A DNA stretch of 64,000 nt from Polycyclovorans sp. (lineage in GTDB: Bacteria > Pseudomonadota > Gammaproteobacteria > Nevskiales > Nevskiaceae): contig PAKU01000020.1 of NCBI GenBank assembly GCA_002706265.1, forward strand, positions 56,816 to 120,815, written 5' to 3'. The notes under the pieces were generated by a model that was not told the origin of the DNA, searched no databases, and saw only the letters and a list, made by a program, of their open reading frames with translations. A program made the position numbers and the translations under genes. Each line of letters begins with the position of its first letter. Position 1 is the stretch's first letter. Positions 18,092 through 27,994 of the stretch are shown here, in pieces.

Positions 18092-18618
18092 TGCGCTATC
18101 TGGTGCCGGTTTCACTGATCGTGGGCTTGCTGGTGCTGCTCGGGATCGGCCTGCGGCTCGACCCAACCGAAGTGCCGAGCCCGCTGATTGGCAAGCTGGC
18201 GCCGCCGTTCGATCTGCCGACCCTGGAAGACGACGGACGGGTCACCTCCGACGTGCTGCTGGGCCAGCCCACCCTGGTCAATTTCTTTGCCAGCTGGTGT
18301 ACGCCGTGTCTGGCCGAGCACCCCTTGTTCATGCGACTTTCGGCGGGGGGTTCGGTACGGATTGTCGGCATCAGCTACAAGGACCGGCCCGAAGACACCA
18401 GCCGCTGGCTGGCGCGGCACGGCAATCCGTTTGCACTCGTCGCACGCGATGCGGTGGGGGCGTCGGCCATCGACTGGGGGGTGTACGGCGTGCCGGAAAG
18501 CTATCTGCTCGATGCCGAAGGGCGCATCGTCCACAAGCATGTGGGGCCGATCAGTGACGCTGATTGGCGCGGCACCTTCGAACCCAAATTGCGTGATCTG
18601 GCGCGGTTGACGCCATGA
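18091..18618 (+). CDS. ccmG: thiol:disulfide interchange protein (CcmG/DsbE)
   Basis: Membrane-anchored thioredoxin-like protein that keeps the apocytochrome CXXCH thiols reduced. The 175-residue protein has an N-terminal anchor, the active site FFASWCTPCLAEHP (Cys70, Cys73) and the cis-proline region YGVPESYLLD. The GVPE acidic residue is typical of CcmG rather than general thioredoxins. Overlaps ccmH by four bases. Confidence 0.95.
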   Translation: MRYLVPVSLIVGLLVLLGIGLRLDPTEVPSPLIGKLAPPFDLPTLEDDGRVTSDVLLGQPTLVNFFASWCTPCLAEHPLFMRLSAGGSVRIVGISYKDRPEDTSRWLARHGNPFALVARDAVGASAIDWGVYGVPESYLLDAEGRIVHKHVGPISDADWRGTFEPKLRDLARLTP

Positions 18619-19097
18619 AGACCTGGTTGCCCGTACCGCTGCTGAGCCTGCTGCCGTGCCTGCTGCTGTTTGCTGGAGCCGCGCTGGCCGTGCCCGAGGT
18701 GAACGAGGCCGAGCGGCCGCGCTACCAGGCGTTGCTGCACGAACTGCGCTGCGTGGTGTGCCAGAACCAGAGCATCGCCGAATCCAACGCACCGCTGGCC
18801 AAAGACCTGCGCGGGCAGGTGGCCACGCAGATCAATGCAGGCCGCAGCAATGACCAGATTCGCCAGTACCTGACCGAGCGCTACGGCGACTTCGTGCTCT
18901 ACAAGCCGCCGCTGCGCGCGCGCACCCTTGCCTTGTGGTTTGGACCCTTCGTGTTGCTGGCTGCGGGCCTGGTGATGGCCGTCTGGTTCACGCGCCGACG
19001 ACGCCGGCCGCCCGGCGCAGCCGCTGATGTGCCGGCGCCGGTCGATGCCGCCGCGCTGCAGGGCCTGTTGGACCGCTACCCGGGTGAGCGACCGTGA
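18615..19097 (+). CDS. ccmH: cytochrome c maturation thiol-reducing subunit
   Basis: Works with CcmG and CcmI to present reduced apocytochrome to CcmF. The 160-residue protein has a signal peptide ending near ALA, the LRCVVCQNQ motif (Cys46, Cys49) and one C-terminal membrane helix followed by RRRRRP. The size corresponds to the short form with CcmI as a separate gene. The stop overlaps the ccmI GTG. Confidence 0.95.
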   Translation: MKTWLPVPLLSLLPCLLLFAGAALAVPEVNEAERPRYQALLHELRCVVCQNQSIAESNAPLAKDLRGQVATQINAGRSNDQIRQYLTERYGDFVLYKPPLRARTLALWFGPFVLLAAGLVMAVWFTRRRRRPPGAAADVPAPVDAAALQGLLDRYPGERP

Positions 19098-20335
19098 ACC
19101 AGATGCTGATACTCGCCTTGATGGCGCTGCTGCTGCTGATGGCCGTGCTGGCCTTGAGCCGACCGTGGTGGCGGCGCGACGCGCCCGGCGAGACGCCGCA
19201 GCGCGCGGCGGCCAATGTCGCCGTCTATCGCCAACGCCTGCAGGAAATCGACGCCGACGCCGCCGCGGGCCTGCTGGATCAGGGTTCGGCGGCGCAGTTG
19301 CGCGACGAACATGCAGCGCGGTTGCTGACCGATGCCGGCGGCGCCGCGATGCCCACCGGCGCACACCGTCGCGGCCGACTGTGGCTGTCGCTGGCGCTGG
19401 TGCCGCTGCTGGCCATTGGCGCCTATGCCGCGTCGGGCCGTTGGTCGCTGGCCACGCAGATCGAGCAGGCAAGAACCGACCCGCAGGTCGCGACCCGGTT
19501 GGCGCTCGCCAAGGGCCTGGAGCAGCTCAAGTTGCATCTGAAGCGCCAGCCCAACGATGCCGAAGCCTGGGCACAGCTCGGCGAGGTGGAGCTGTCCCGC
19601 GGTCAACCTGAAGCCGCGGCCGCGGCGTACGCCCGCGCCACGGCCCTGGTGCCCGATCGTGGCCAATGGTGGGCGGCCGAGGGCGAAGCCTTGGCCATGG
19701 CCCAGTCCCAGGATTTGCGCGGTGCACCCAGCGCGCGTTTCGAGCGCGCGCTGACGCTCGCCCCTGATGATCCCAAGGCCCTGTTCTATGGTGGCCTGGC
19801 CGCGGCGCAAGCGGGTGATTACGCAACCGCCGCCGCGCGCTGGCGCCGCCTGAAACAGCGCGACGATCTGCCTGCGGCGGTGGCCAAGGTCATCGCCTCC
19901 GGGTTGGCGGAGTGGCGCGGCGAAGTCGACGGGCTGGACGCGCCTTCGGCGCTCCCCGCGCCGCCACCACCGGCGGCAGCTCAGTCGGTCCTGACGGTGC
20001 GGTTGTCGCTGGCCGAGACCCCGAAGCCCCCGCCGCCGGAACTGAACACGCTGACCCTGTTTGCCCGACCTGTGGGCGGGCGCATGCCGATTGCGGTGCG
20101 CCGCCAGGTGGTCGATGTCGATGCGTTTCCAATGACCTTGCGGCTGAGTGATGCCGATGCGATGACCCCCGACGCGCTGTTGAGTGCGGCGGCGTCGCTG
20201 GAACTGGTGGCGCGCCTGTCCCGCGGCCAGGGGGTTGCGGCACAGTCTGAAGATTGGGAGGCGCTGGTCACCGTGGAAGAGGGCACGGACCGATCCGCCC
20301 TGACGCTGCAACTGGCGCCACGGCAATTGCCCTGA
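19094..20335 (+). CDS. ccmI: apocytochrome chaperone
   Basis: Membrane-anchored TPR protein that binds apocytochrome c and passes it to the haem lyase. The 413-residue protein has two N-terminal membrane segments with a cytoplasmic loop between them (NVAVYRQRLQEIDAD is typical), TPR-like repeats at about residues 150-270, and a C-terminal beta-rich domain after a proline linker. GTG start overlapping the ccmH stop. It ends the ccm operon; no terminator hairpin is visible in the 64 bases that follow. Confidence 0.92.
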   Translation: MNQMLILALMALLLLMAVLALSRPWWRRDAPGETPQRAAANVAVYRQRLQEIDADAAAGLLDQGSAAQLRDEHAARLLTDAGGAAMPTGAHRRGRLWLSLALVPLLAIGAYAASGRWSLATQIEQARTDPQVATRLALAKGLEQLKLHLKRQPNDAEAWAQLGEVELSRGQPEAAAAAYARATALVPDRGQWWAAEGEALAMAQSQDLRGAPSARFERALTLAPDDPKALFYGGLAAAQAGDYATAAARWRRLKQRDDLPAAVAKVIASGLAEWRGEVDGLDAPSALPAPPPPAAAQSVLTVRLSLAETPKPPPPELNTLTLFARPVGGRMPIAVRRQVVDVDAFPMTLRLSDADAMTPDALLSAAASLELVARLSRGQGVAAQSEDWEALVTVEEGTDRSALTLQLAPRQLP

Positions 20336-20399
20336 GGCGCCGGCTTGGGATCATGCTGGCAACCCTCTTCCATTTTTCTTCGTACCGAGGCGTGCTGCC

Positions 20400-21257
20400 A
20401 TGACTTCCACCCTGACCCAACTGCCCCGTACCTCGACGCTTTACTGGGAGGCCGCCCTCTGCGTGATGCGCCGCCCGGGCGCACTGAAGACCTTGCCGCC
20501 GCTGTCATTGCGGCTCTCAGGCGTGCGCACCGAGGCCGCACGTCTGGCAGATTACTGCGCGCTGTGCGGGCTGACGCAGGGGCCGGTGCTGCCCATCACC
20601 TTTCCGCAGGTTTCGGTGAATGGCCTGCACATGGCCTTGATGACCCTGCCGAAATTTCCGCTGCCCCTGTTGGGCCTGGTGCATGTCAGCAACCGGATCG
20701 AGCAGCATCGGCCGATTCCGGTCGAGGCGGTGTACGACGCGGAGGTGCGCATCGGTGACAGTCGCGAGGTGCGCGCCGGCCTGGAGTTCGATCTTTTGAC
20801 CGATGTCGAGGTCGATGGTGAGCGGGTGTGGTCGGCGGTGACCACGCTCATTTATCGGCGCCCGAGCCCCAGGCAGGACGGACCGAAGCGCGCCGAGAAG
20901 GCCGTTCCGCCCAGCCTTGCGCAATATGCCCACTTCATCGTCGAGGCCGACACCGGGCGTCGCTACGCGGCCGTCTCCGGCGACTACAACCCGATCCATC
21001 TGCACGCCTGGTCGGCGCGTGTCTTCGGCTTTCCGCGGGCCATTGCGCATGGCATGTGGAGCGCCGCGCGATGCCTGGGCGCACTGGAGGCGCAGTGCAG
21101 CACACCGCCGACCACACTTGAGGTGCAGTTCAAGCAGCCGCTGCTGCTTCCCGGCCGCGTGACCCTGAAGTGGGTGCCGGTGATTGACGATCAATTGGCC
21201 TTCACGCTGCTGTCTCCCGGCAGCGGTAAGGTCCATCTGACCGGGATGCTGCGATAG
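20400..21257 (+). CDS. MaoC-like (hotdog fold) acyl dehydratase
   Basis: A 285-residue protein whose C-terminal half carries the hydratase-2 motif: SGDYNPIHLHAWSARVFGF with the catalytic Asp and His, then AIAHGMW. The N-terminal half is probably a second, degenerate hotdog. Family members hydrate (R)-enoyl-CoA or acyl-ACP substrates; the true substrate cannot be read from sequence. ATG start with GAGG upstream. Single gene between ccmI and galU. Confidence 0.85.
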   Translation: MTSTLTQLPRTSTLYWEAALCVMRRPGALKTLPPLSLRLSGVRTEAARLADYCALCGLTQGPVLPITFPQVSVNGLHMALMTLPKFPLPLLGLVHVSNRIEQHRPIPVEAVYDAEVRIGDSREVRAGLEFDLLTDVEVDGERVWSAVTTLIYRRPSPRQDGPKRAEKAVPPSLAQYAHFIVEADTGRRYAAVSGDYNPIHLHAWSARVFGFPRAIAHGMWSAARCLGALEAQCSTPPTTLEVQFKQPLLLPGRVTLKWVPVIDDQLAFTLLSPGSGKVHLTGMLR

Positions 21258-21322
21258 ACTCAGGCCCCGCACCCGCAGTTCTGCAGGGTGTTGCTCAAAC
21301 ACCAAAACGTTAGGGAGTTGGA

Positions 21323-22207
21323 ATGCGTATTCGCAAAGCAGTATTCCCCGTCGCCGGCCTTGGAACGCGGTTCCTGCCGGCCACCAAAGCCAGTGCCAAG
21401 GAAATGCTGCCCGTCGTCGACAAGCCGCTGATTCAATATGCGGTGCAGGAGGCGATCAGCGCGGGTGCCGAAGAGCTGATTTTTGTCACCGGGCGATCGA
21501 AGAATTCCATCATGGACCACTTCGACAAGGCCTACGAACTCGAGGCCGAGCTGGAGCAGCGCGGCAAGACCAAGCTGCTCGAAACCGTGCAGGAGATTCT
21601 GCCGCCCGGCATCACCTGCATCTTCATCCGCCAGGCCGAGGCGCTGGGGCTGGGGCACGCGGTGCTCTGTGCGTGGCCGGCAGTGGGCGACGAAGATTTT
21701 TCGGTGATCCTCGCCGACGACTTGATCGACGGAAAGCTGCGTCCCTGTCTTGCGCAGATGCAGCGGGTGTATCAGGAATACGGCACGGCCGTAATCGCCA
21801 CCCAGCGCGTTCCCAAGGAAGACATCTCCAGCTACGGCGTGGTTGAAACCAAGCCGGTGGGTCCGGGGCTGGGCGAGATTCGGCGCATCGTTGAAAAACC
21901 CAAACCCGAGGACGCGCCTTCAAACCTGGCGGTGGTGGGGCGCTACATTCTGACGCCGCGCATTTTCAAGCTGCTGGAACGCACCCCGCGCGGGGCCGGA
22001 GGCGAGATTCAGCTCACCGACGCCATCAGCATGATGATTCAGGAGCAGACGGTGCTGGCGTATGAATTCGAAGGCAAGCGCTTCGACTGCGGCTCCAAGC
22101 TGGGTTATCTGGAAGCCAACGTGGAATACGGCCTGAAACATCCCGAATTGGCCGACGACTTCCGGGCATATCTGCAAAAATTGACGGCGGACTGGCACAA
22201 GAAATAA
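21323..22207 (+). CDS. galU: UTP-glucose-1-phosphate uridylyltransferase
   Basis: Makes UDP-glucose for surface polysaccharides and sugar interconversion. The 294-residue protein has the nucleotide-binding GLGTRFLPATKASAKEMLPVVD start, QAEALGLGHAVLCA, the catalytic ILADDLIDG and RFDCGSKLGYLEA near the C-terminus. AGGGAG lies 6 bases before the ATG. It precedes sucA by 46 bases; whether they share a transcript is unclear. Confidence 0.96.
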   Translation: MRIRKAVFPVAGLGTRFLPATKASAKEMLPVVDKPLIQYAVQEAISAGAEELIFVTGRSKNSIMDHFDKAYELEAELEQRGKTKLLETVQEILPPGITCIFIRQAEALGLGHAVLCAWPAVGDEDFSVILADDLIDGKLRPCLAQMQRVYQEYGTAVIATQRVPKEDISSYGVVETKPVGPGLGEIRRIVEKPKPEDAPSNLAVVGRYILTPRIFKLLERTPRGAGGEIQLTDAISMMIQEQTVLAYEFEGKRFDCGSKLGYLEANVEYGLKHPELADDFRAYLQKLTADWHKK

Positions 22208-22253
22208 ACGGCGTCGTGTCTCGCCTCGATATTGACTGGAAGGAGTGTTGGCA

Positions 22254-25100
22254 ATGAGCGGATCTCGGTACCGTAGTTTTCTTGAATCGTCGACGATTCA
22301 GGGTGCCAACGCGAGCTATATCGAGGCGTACTACGAGCAGTTTCTCGAGGATCCGGATTCGGTCGACGACCAGTGGCGCGCCTATTTCCGGTCGCTGGCC
22401 CAGGGCCTGGGCGGCAGTGAGGTTGCCCACAGCGAGGTCGTGGACCGGCTGACCCGCATGGCGCGCGAGCCGCGCCGCATGATGGCCGCGCAGAGCGGCT
22501 TCGACGCCGCCGCGGCAGAAAAGCAGGCCGGCGTGTTGCGGCTGATCAACTACTACCGCGTGCGCGGTCATCAGGCCGCCCGGCTCGACCCGCTGAACCT
22601 GCAGGTGCCGACCCAGGTGCCGGACCTTGATCCGGCCTTTCACGGGCTCAAGCCCGAAGACCTCGACACCGTGTTCAACACCGGCTCGATGGTGGCCGAG
22701 GACCGGCTGCCGCTCAAGGACATCATCCGCGCGCTGAAGGCGGTGTACACCGACACGATCGGCGCCGAGTACATGTACCTCACCGAAACCGCCGAGAAGC
22801 GGTGGATTCAACAGCGCCTCGAATCCCAGCCGTTCGCGCCGAAACTGAGCACGGAGCGCAAGAAAGATGTGCTGATGCAGCTGATTGCGGCCGAAGGCCT
22901 GGAGCGCTACCTGCACACCCGCTACGTGGGGCAGAAGCGCTTCTCGCTGGAAGGTGGCGACGCGCTGGTGCCGTCGATGGACGAAATTCTTCGTGGCTGT
23001 GCGGCACGCAATGTTGAAGAAGTCGTGGTGGGCATGGCGCACCGCGGCCGGCTCAACGTGCTGATCAATGTGCTCGGCAAATCGCCCAGCGACCTGTTTG
23101 CGGAGTTCGAAGGCAATTATTCCGCCGAGTCGCTGGCGCGCGCCGGCGACGTGAAATATCACATGGGGTTCTCGACCGACATCGAAGTTGAAGGCAAGCG
23201 CCTGCATATGGTGCTGGCGTTCAACCCCTCGCACCTGGAAATCGTCAATCCGGTGGTCGAAGGCAGCGTCAAGGCCCGACAGGTGCGTCGTGGGGACAGC
23301 GTGGGCGACCAGGTGGTGCCAATCCTGATTCACGGCGACGCCGCATTCGCCGGGCAGGGTGTGGTGATGGAAACCATGCAGCTGTCGCAGGCATCGGGCT
23401 ACTCCACCGGCGGCACCGTGCACCTGATCGTCAACAACCAGATTGGCTTCACCACCTCCAATCCCATCGAAGCGGCATTGGGGCAGGACGCCCGGACCAG
23501 CCGCTACTGCACCGACCTGGCCAAGATGCTTGAGTCGCCGGTGTTTCACGTCAACGGCGACGACCCCGAGGCGGTGGTGTTCGCAACCCGCCTTGCAGTG
23601 GACTTCCGCAACGAGTTCCACAAGGACGTGATCATCGACATCTGCTGCTATCGCCGCCTGGGCCACAACGAGGCCGATGAGCCGTCGGTGACCAATCCGG
23701 CGATGTACGAGGTGATCAAGAAGCACCCGACCACCATGACCCTGTTCGCACAGCGTCTCATCGAAGAAAAGGTGATCACCGAGGAAGCCTTCAAGGACGC
23801 GCAACAGGCCTACCGCGACGGCCTGGACAAGGGCGAGAACACCGCGCGCAAGACCCTGGGGCTGGTGGGCAACAAGTACACCGTCAACTGGAGCAGGTAC
23901 AGCAAGGACACCTGGGACGCCAAGGTTGACACCGCAGTGAGCAAGCGCATGTTGCAGGGCTTGGCCAAGCAACTGACGGCGCTGCCGGAGGACTTCACCC
24001 TGCACAACCGCGTCAGCAAGATCTACGACGACCGGGTGAAGATGGCCGCCGGCGAGATGCCCATGGACTGGGGCTTTGCCGAAACCATGGCCTACGCCAC
24101 GCTGTTGAGCGAAGGCTTTGCGGTAAGGCTGTGCGGGCAGGACACCCGCCGCGGCACGTTCTTCCACCGTCACGCGAGTGTTTACGACAGCAAGACCGGG
24201 CAGCGCGTCACCCCGCTGGCAACGCTCAGCGGCCAGGAGGGCCGTTTCGAGGTCAACGACACGCTGTTGTCCGAAGTCGGGGTGCTGGGCTTTGAATACG
24301 GGTACTCGACCACCGACCCGGCCACCCTGGTGATCTGGGAAGCCCAGTTCGGTGACTTCGCCAACGGCGCCCAGGTGCTGTTCGACCAGTTCATCGCCAG
24401 CGGTTCGGCGAAGTGGGGGCGGCTCTGCGGGCTGACCGTGTTCCTGCCCCATGGCTTTGAAGGCCAGGGCCCGGAGCATTCGTCGGCGCGCCTCGAGCGC
24501 TTCCTCCAGCTTTGCGCCGCCGACAACCAACAGGTGTGCGTGCCTTCGACGCCGGCGCAGATGTTCCACATGCTCCGCCGCCAGATGAAGCGCAACAACC
24601 GCATGCCGCTGGTTGTGATGACGCCGAAAAGCCTGCTGCGCCACCCGCAGTCGGTGTCGAGCCTTGAAGACCTGACGAACGGGCGCTTCCAGTGCGTCAT
24701 TGACGACGCCAGCGTTGATCCCAAGAAGGTCAAGCGCGTGGTGCTGTGTTCCGGCAAGGTCTATTACGACCTGCTCAAGGGCCGCGAAGAGGCCGGTCTG
24801 AGCACGGTGGCGCTGGTGCGGGTCGAGCAGTTGTACCCCTTCCCGCGGGAAGATTACGAGGCGGTGCTGCAGCGCTACAAAGGTGCCAAGGAAATTGTGT
24901 GGTGTCAGGAAGAGCCCGAGAATCAGGGCGCCTGGTACCAGATCAAGCACCGGCTCAGCTATTACCTCGGCGCCTCGCATCGGCTGCTGTACGCCACCCG
25001 CAAAGGCAGCGCCAGCACCGCGGTGGGGTACCTCAAAATTCACAATCAAGAGCAACAGGCGGTCGTCGAGGCCGGGCTGAGGGGCGGAGAGCCTGTCTGA
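22254..25100 (+). CDS. sucA: 2-oxoglutarate dehydrogenase E1 component
   Basis: Thiamine-diphosphate-dependent decarboxylase of the TCA-cycle 2-oxoglutarate dehydrogenase complex. 948 residues, close to the family's usual 930-950. Visible features are the N-terminal FLESSTIQGANASYIEAYYEQF segment, GMAHRGRLNVL, FNPSHLEIVNPVVEGSVKARQ, and the C-terminal LPHGFEGQGPEHSSARLERFLQ stretch. The ATG at 22254 is chosen over an upstream TTG because GGAAGGAG lies 9 bases before it. sucB follows after 55 bases. Confidence 0.97.
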   Translation: MSGSRYRSFLESSTIQGANASYIEAYYEQFLEDPDSVDDQWRAYFRSLAQGLGGSEVAHSEVVDRLTRMAREPRRMMAAQSGFDAAAAEKQAGVLRLINYYRVRGHQAARLDPLNLQVPTQVPDLDPAFHGLKPEDLDTVFNTGSMVAEDRLPLKDIIRALKAVYTDTIGAEYMYLTETAEKRWIQQRLESQPFAPKLSTERKKDVLMQLIAAEGLERYLHTRYVGQKRFSLEGGDALVPSMDEILRGCAARNVEEVVVGMAHRGRLNVLINVLGKSPSDLFAEFEGNYSAESLARAGDVKYHMGFSTDIEVEGKRLHMVLAFNPSHLEIVNPVVEGSVKARQVRRGDSVGDQVVPILIHGDAAFAGQGVVMETMQLSQASGYSTGGTVHLIVNNQIGFTTSNPIEAALGQDARTSRYCTDLAKMLESPVFHVNGDDPEAVVFATRLAVDFRNEFHKDVIIDICCYRRLGHNEADEPSVTNPAMYEVIKKHPTTMTLFAQRLIEEKVITEEAFKDAQQAYRDGLDKGENTARKTLGLVGNKYTVNWSRYSKDTWDAKVDTAVSKRMLQGLAKQLTALPEDFTLHNRVSKIYDDRVKMAAGEMPMDWGFAETMAYATLLSEGFAVRLCGQDTRRGTFFHRHASVYDSKTGQRVTPLATLSGQEGRFEVNDTLLSEVGVLGFEYGYSTTDPATLVIWEAQFGDFANGAQVLFDQFIASGSAKWGRLCGLTVFLPHGFEGQGPEHSSARLERFLQLCAADNQQVCVPSTPAQMFHMLRRQMKRNNRMPLVVMTPKSLLRHPQSVSSLEDLTNGRFQCVIDDASVDPKKVKRVVLCSGKVYYDLLKGREEAGLSTVALVRVEQLYPFPREDYEAVLQRYKGAKEIVWCQEEPENQGAWYQIKHRLSYYLGASHRLLYATRKGSASTAVGYLKIHNQEQQAVVEAGLRGGEPV

Positions 25101-25155
25101 TGCCCATGTTGCGCTGTAAAAATTGTCAGTCCACTAACCAGAACAAGGAAATTCA

Positions 25156-26400
25156 ATGAGCATCGAGATCAAGGTGCCTCAGCTGCCCGAGTCCGTTTCG
25201 TCGGCCACCGTTGGCGCGTGGACGGTCGCTGAAGGCGACGCCATCAGTCGTGACCAGAACGTGCTTGAGCTGGAAACCGACAAGGTGATGCTCGATGTGC
25301 CCGCGGCCGAGGGCGGTGTGCTCAAGGAGATCCGCATCAAGGCAGGCGAGTCGGTCAAGGCCGGCGACGTGCTGGGGATCATCGAGCCGGGCAAAGGGGG
25401 CAATGCTGAAGACAGCGCGCCGTCCGCCAAGGCGTCTGGCGACGATGACAGCGCGCAGAAGGAAAAGGCGAAGGGCGATGCAACGCCGAGCAAGTCGGCC
25501 CCGGCGGACGCTGCCGACAACGACGGGCAGTTGCCCGCCGTGCGCAAGAAGCTTGCCGAACTCGGTTTGAGCGCCGCCGACATCAAGGGCTCTGGCAAGG
25601 GCGGTCGTCTCACCCTGGAAGACGTGGAGGCACACAAGGCCAAGCCCAAAACGGCTGGCAATGACAAGGCGGCAAGCAGCGCCCCCGTGGCCAGCGGCGA
25701 TCGTGAAGAACAACGGGTGCCGATGACCCGCATTCGCCAGCGCATCGCCGAACGCCTGGTCGAGGCGCAACAGACCGCCGCCATGCTCACCACCTTCAAC
25801 GAGGTCGATCTGCAGGCGGTCATGGACCTGCGCGCCCGCCACAAGGAGGCCTTCGAGAAGACCCACGGCGTCAAGCTGGGCTTCATGAGCTTCTTCGTGA
25901 AGGCAACGATCGAGGCACTGAAGAAATTTCCAGTGGTCAACGCCTCGATTGATGGCACTGACGTGCTCTATCACAACTATTTCGACATCGGCATTGCCGT
26001 TTCGGGCCCCAGGGGTCTGGTGGTTCCGGTGCTGCGTGATGCCGACCAGATGAGCTTTGCCGACATCGAAAAGGGCATCGCCGCCTATGGCGCCAAGGCC
26101 CGGGACAACAAACTGTCGATGGAAGACCTCACCGGCGGCACGTTCAGCATCACCAATGGCGGCATCTTTGGGTCGATGATGTCGACGCCGATTCTCAATC
26201 CGCCACAAAGCGCGATCCTCGGCATGCACGGCATCACCGAACGGCCGGTGGTGGTCAATGGTGAAGTGGTGGTGCGGCCCATGATGTACCTGGCCATGAG
26301 TTACGACCACCGCATCATCGACGGGCGTGAGGCGGTGCTGTCGCTGCGCGCCATCAAGGAAGGTCTTGAAGATCCGGCAAAGCTGCTGTTGCAGCTGTAA
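25156..26400 (+). CDS. sucB: dihydrolipoyl succinyltransferase (E2 of 2-oxoglutarate dehydrogenase)
   Basis: Core of the complex; its lipoyl arm carries succinyl groups to CoA. The 414-residue protein has one lipoyl domain with Lys43 in [12 protein letters not shown], an Ala/Lys/Asp-rich linker, a peripheral subunit-binding domain around residues 118-155 ([12 protein letters not shown]) and a catalytic domain ending with [13 protein letters not shown] (active-site His and Asp). AAGGAA precedes the ATG by 7 bases. Confidence 0.97.
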   Translation: MSIEIKVPQLPESVSSATVGAWTVAEGDAISRDQNVLELETDKVMLDVPAAEGGVLKEIRIKAGESVKAGDVLGIIEPGKGGNAEDSAPSAKASGDDDSAQKEKAKGDATPSKSAPADAADNDGQLPAVRKKLAELGLSAADIKGSGKGGRLTLEDVEAHKAKPKTAGNDKAASSAPVASGDREEQRVPMTRIRQRIAERLVEAQQTAAMLTTFNEVDLQAVMDLRARHKEAFEKTHGVKLGFMSFFVKATIEALKKFPVVNASIDGTDVLYHNYFDIGIAVSGPRGLVVPVLRDADQMSFADIEKGIAAYGAKARDNKLSMEDLTGGTFSITNGGIFGSMMSTPILNPPQSAILGMHGITERPVVVNGEVVVRPMMYLAMSYDHRIIDGREAVLSLRAIKEGLEDPAKLLLQL

Positions 26401-26429
26401 GCGTCGTTTCAGCTGAGGGGCGATGCGCA

Positions 26430-26457
26430 GGCGAAGGCGGGGAAACCCGCCTTCGCC
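26430..26457 (+). terminator. perfect 12-base-pair hairpin with GAAA loop between sucB and lpd
   Basis: GGCGAAGGCGGG and CCCGCCTTCGCC form a perfect stem closed by a GAAA tetraloop. No T-run follows, so it looks more like an mRNA-stabilising or attenuating structure than a standard intrinsic terminator. It lies 30 bases after the sucB stop. Confidence 0.55.
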
Positions 26458-26535
26458 ATTTGCGACACCCCATTGAAGGCCGAATTCCGGCGACAATAAG
26501 AATGCCAATCAACGTGACAACAGGAGAATGCCGTC

Positions 26536-27975
26536 GTGAGTGAGCGCTATGACGTGATTGTGATCGGAGGCGGCACCGGAGGCTATCCTGCCGCCATCCG
26601 CGCTGGGCAACTGGGCAAGAAAGTGGTCTGCATCAACGCCTGGCTCAACCGCGACGGCAAACCGGCATTTGGTGGCACCTGCCTCAATGCCGGCTGCATT
26701 CCCTCCAAAGCCCTGCTCGAAAGCTCGGAAATGCTGCACAAGGCCCAGCACGAACTCACCCTGCACGGCATCACGACCGGCAAGGTGGCCTTTGATCTGG
26801 CCGCCATGCAGGCGCGCAAGAACAAGATCAGCAGTGGCCTGACCGGTGGCATCGGCGCCTTGTTCAAGGCCAACGGCGTAACCGGCATCGAGGGCTGGGC
26901 CAGGCTGCTGGGTGATGGCAAGGTCGAAGTCACCCCGCACAAAGGCGACAAGCAGACGCTCGAAGCCGAGCACATCATCATCGCCACCGGCTCCGAGCCG
27001 GTGCAGCTGAAGATTGCGCCGCACGACGGCGAGTTCATTGTCGATTCCTGGGACGCGCTGGACTTCACCGCCGTGCCCAAGCGCCTGGGCATCATCGGCG
27101 CCGGTGTCATCGGGGTTGAACTGGGCAGCGTCTGGTCCCGTTTGGGCGCCGAGACGGTGCTGCTGGAAGCGGCAGAAAGTTTTCTGCCGATGGTCGATGC
27201 GGCGATCAGCAAGGAAGCCCTGCGCCATTACGGCAAGCAGGGCCTCGACATCCGCCTGGGCGCCAAGGTCATCAAGGCGGCGAAGAAGGGCAAAGGGGTC
27301 GAAGTCAGTTTCGAGCTCAAGGGCAAGACTGAAACCGAGACTTTTGACAAGCTGATCGTGGCCGTGGGTCGCCGTCCGTTCACCGACAAGCTGGGCGCCG
27401 AAGACGTGGGGCTGGAACTCGACGAGCGTGGCTTCATCAAGGTCGACAAGGGCTACCGCACCAATCTCAAGAACGTGTACGCCACCGGCGACGTCATTGG
27501 CGGCGCCATGCTGGCGCACAAGGCCATCGAAGAGGGCGTGGCCCTGGTCGAGCAACTGGCCGGGCACCACACCCAGGTCAACTACAAGGCGGTGCCCAGC
27601 GTGATCTACACCTCACCTGAAGTCGCGTGGGTGGGAATGTCGGAGGCCGAGGCAAAAGCAGCGGGCCACGACGTCAAAACCGGCGCCACCTCGTTCGCGG
27701 GCAATGGTCGCGCCAAGGCACTGGAAGCGGCGGTGGGGCAGATCAAGATCATTGCCGATGCCAAGACCGACCGTATTCTGGGCGTGCACATGGTGGGGCC
27801 TTACGTCTCCGAGCTGCTGGCCGAAGCCGTGCTGGCGCTGGAATTTGCCGCAACTTGTGAAGATATTGCCCTGACGATGCACGGGCATCCGACCCTGTCG
27901 GAGAATTTTCATGAGGCGGTACTGTCCGTGGACGGTCGTGCCATTCATGCCATCAACAAAAAGCGCGCGGCCTGA
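26536..27975 (+). CDS. lpd: dihydrolipoyl dehydrogenase (E3)
   Basis: FAD flavoprotein that reoxidises the lipoyl arm, passing electrons to NAD. The 479-residue protein has an N-terminal FAD site (GGGTGGYPAA), the redox pair FGGTCLNAGCIPSK (Cys49, Cys54), the NAD-binding GAGVIGVELGSVW, and the C-terminal HGHPTLSENFHE with the active-site His-Glu. GTG start with CAGGAG 9 bases upstream; the ATG just before it is out of frame. Separated from sucB by 135 bases including a strong hairpin. Confidence 0.96.
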   Translation: MSERYDVIVIGGGTGGYPAAIRAGQLGKKVVCINAWLNRDGKPAFGGTCLNAGCIPSKALLESSEMLHKAQHELTLHGITTGKVAFDLAAMQARKNKISSGLTGGIGALFKANGVTGIEGWARLLGDGKVEVTPHKGDKQTLEAEHIIIATGSEPVQLKIAPHDGEFIVDSWDALDFTAVPKRLGIIGAGVIGVELGSVWSRLGAETVLLEAAESFLPMVDAAISKEALRHYGKQGLDIRLGAKVIKAAKKGKGVEVSFELKGKTETETFDKLIVAVGRRPFTDKLGAEDVGLELDERGFIKVDKGYRTNLKNVYATGDVIGGAMLAHKAIEEGVALVEQLAGHHTQVNYKAVPSVIYTSPEVAWVGMSEAEAKAAGHDVKTGATSFAGNGRAKALEAAVGQIKIIADAKTDRILGVHMVGPYVSELLAEAVLALEFAATCEDIALTMHGHPTLSENFHEAVLSVDGRAIHAINKKRAA

Positions 27976-27994
27976 GCCGCAGGAGTTGCACACG

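Noticed and set aside
13449..20335. ccm cluster as a transferred island
   Set aside because: Base composition, short overlaps and gene order match the neighbours; there are no repeats, integrase or tRNA at the borders.
22026..25055. 1009-codon open frame antisense to galU/sucA
   Set aside because: Antisense to two secure genes and with composition expected of a reverse-strand shadow; no recognisable motif.
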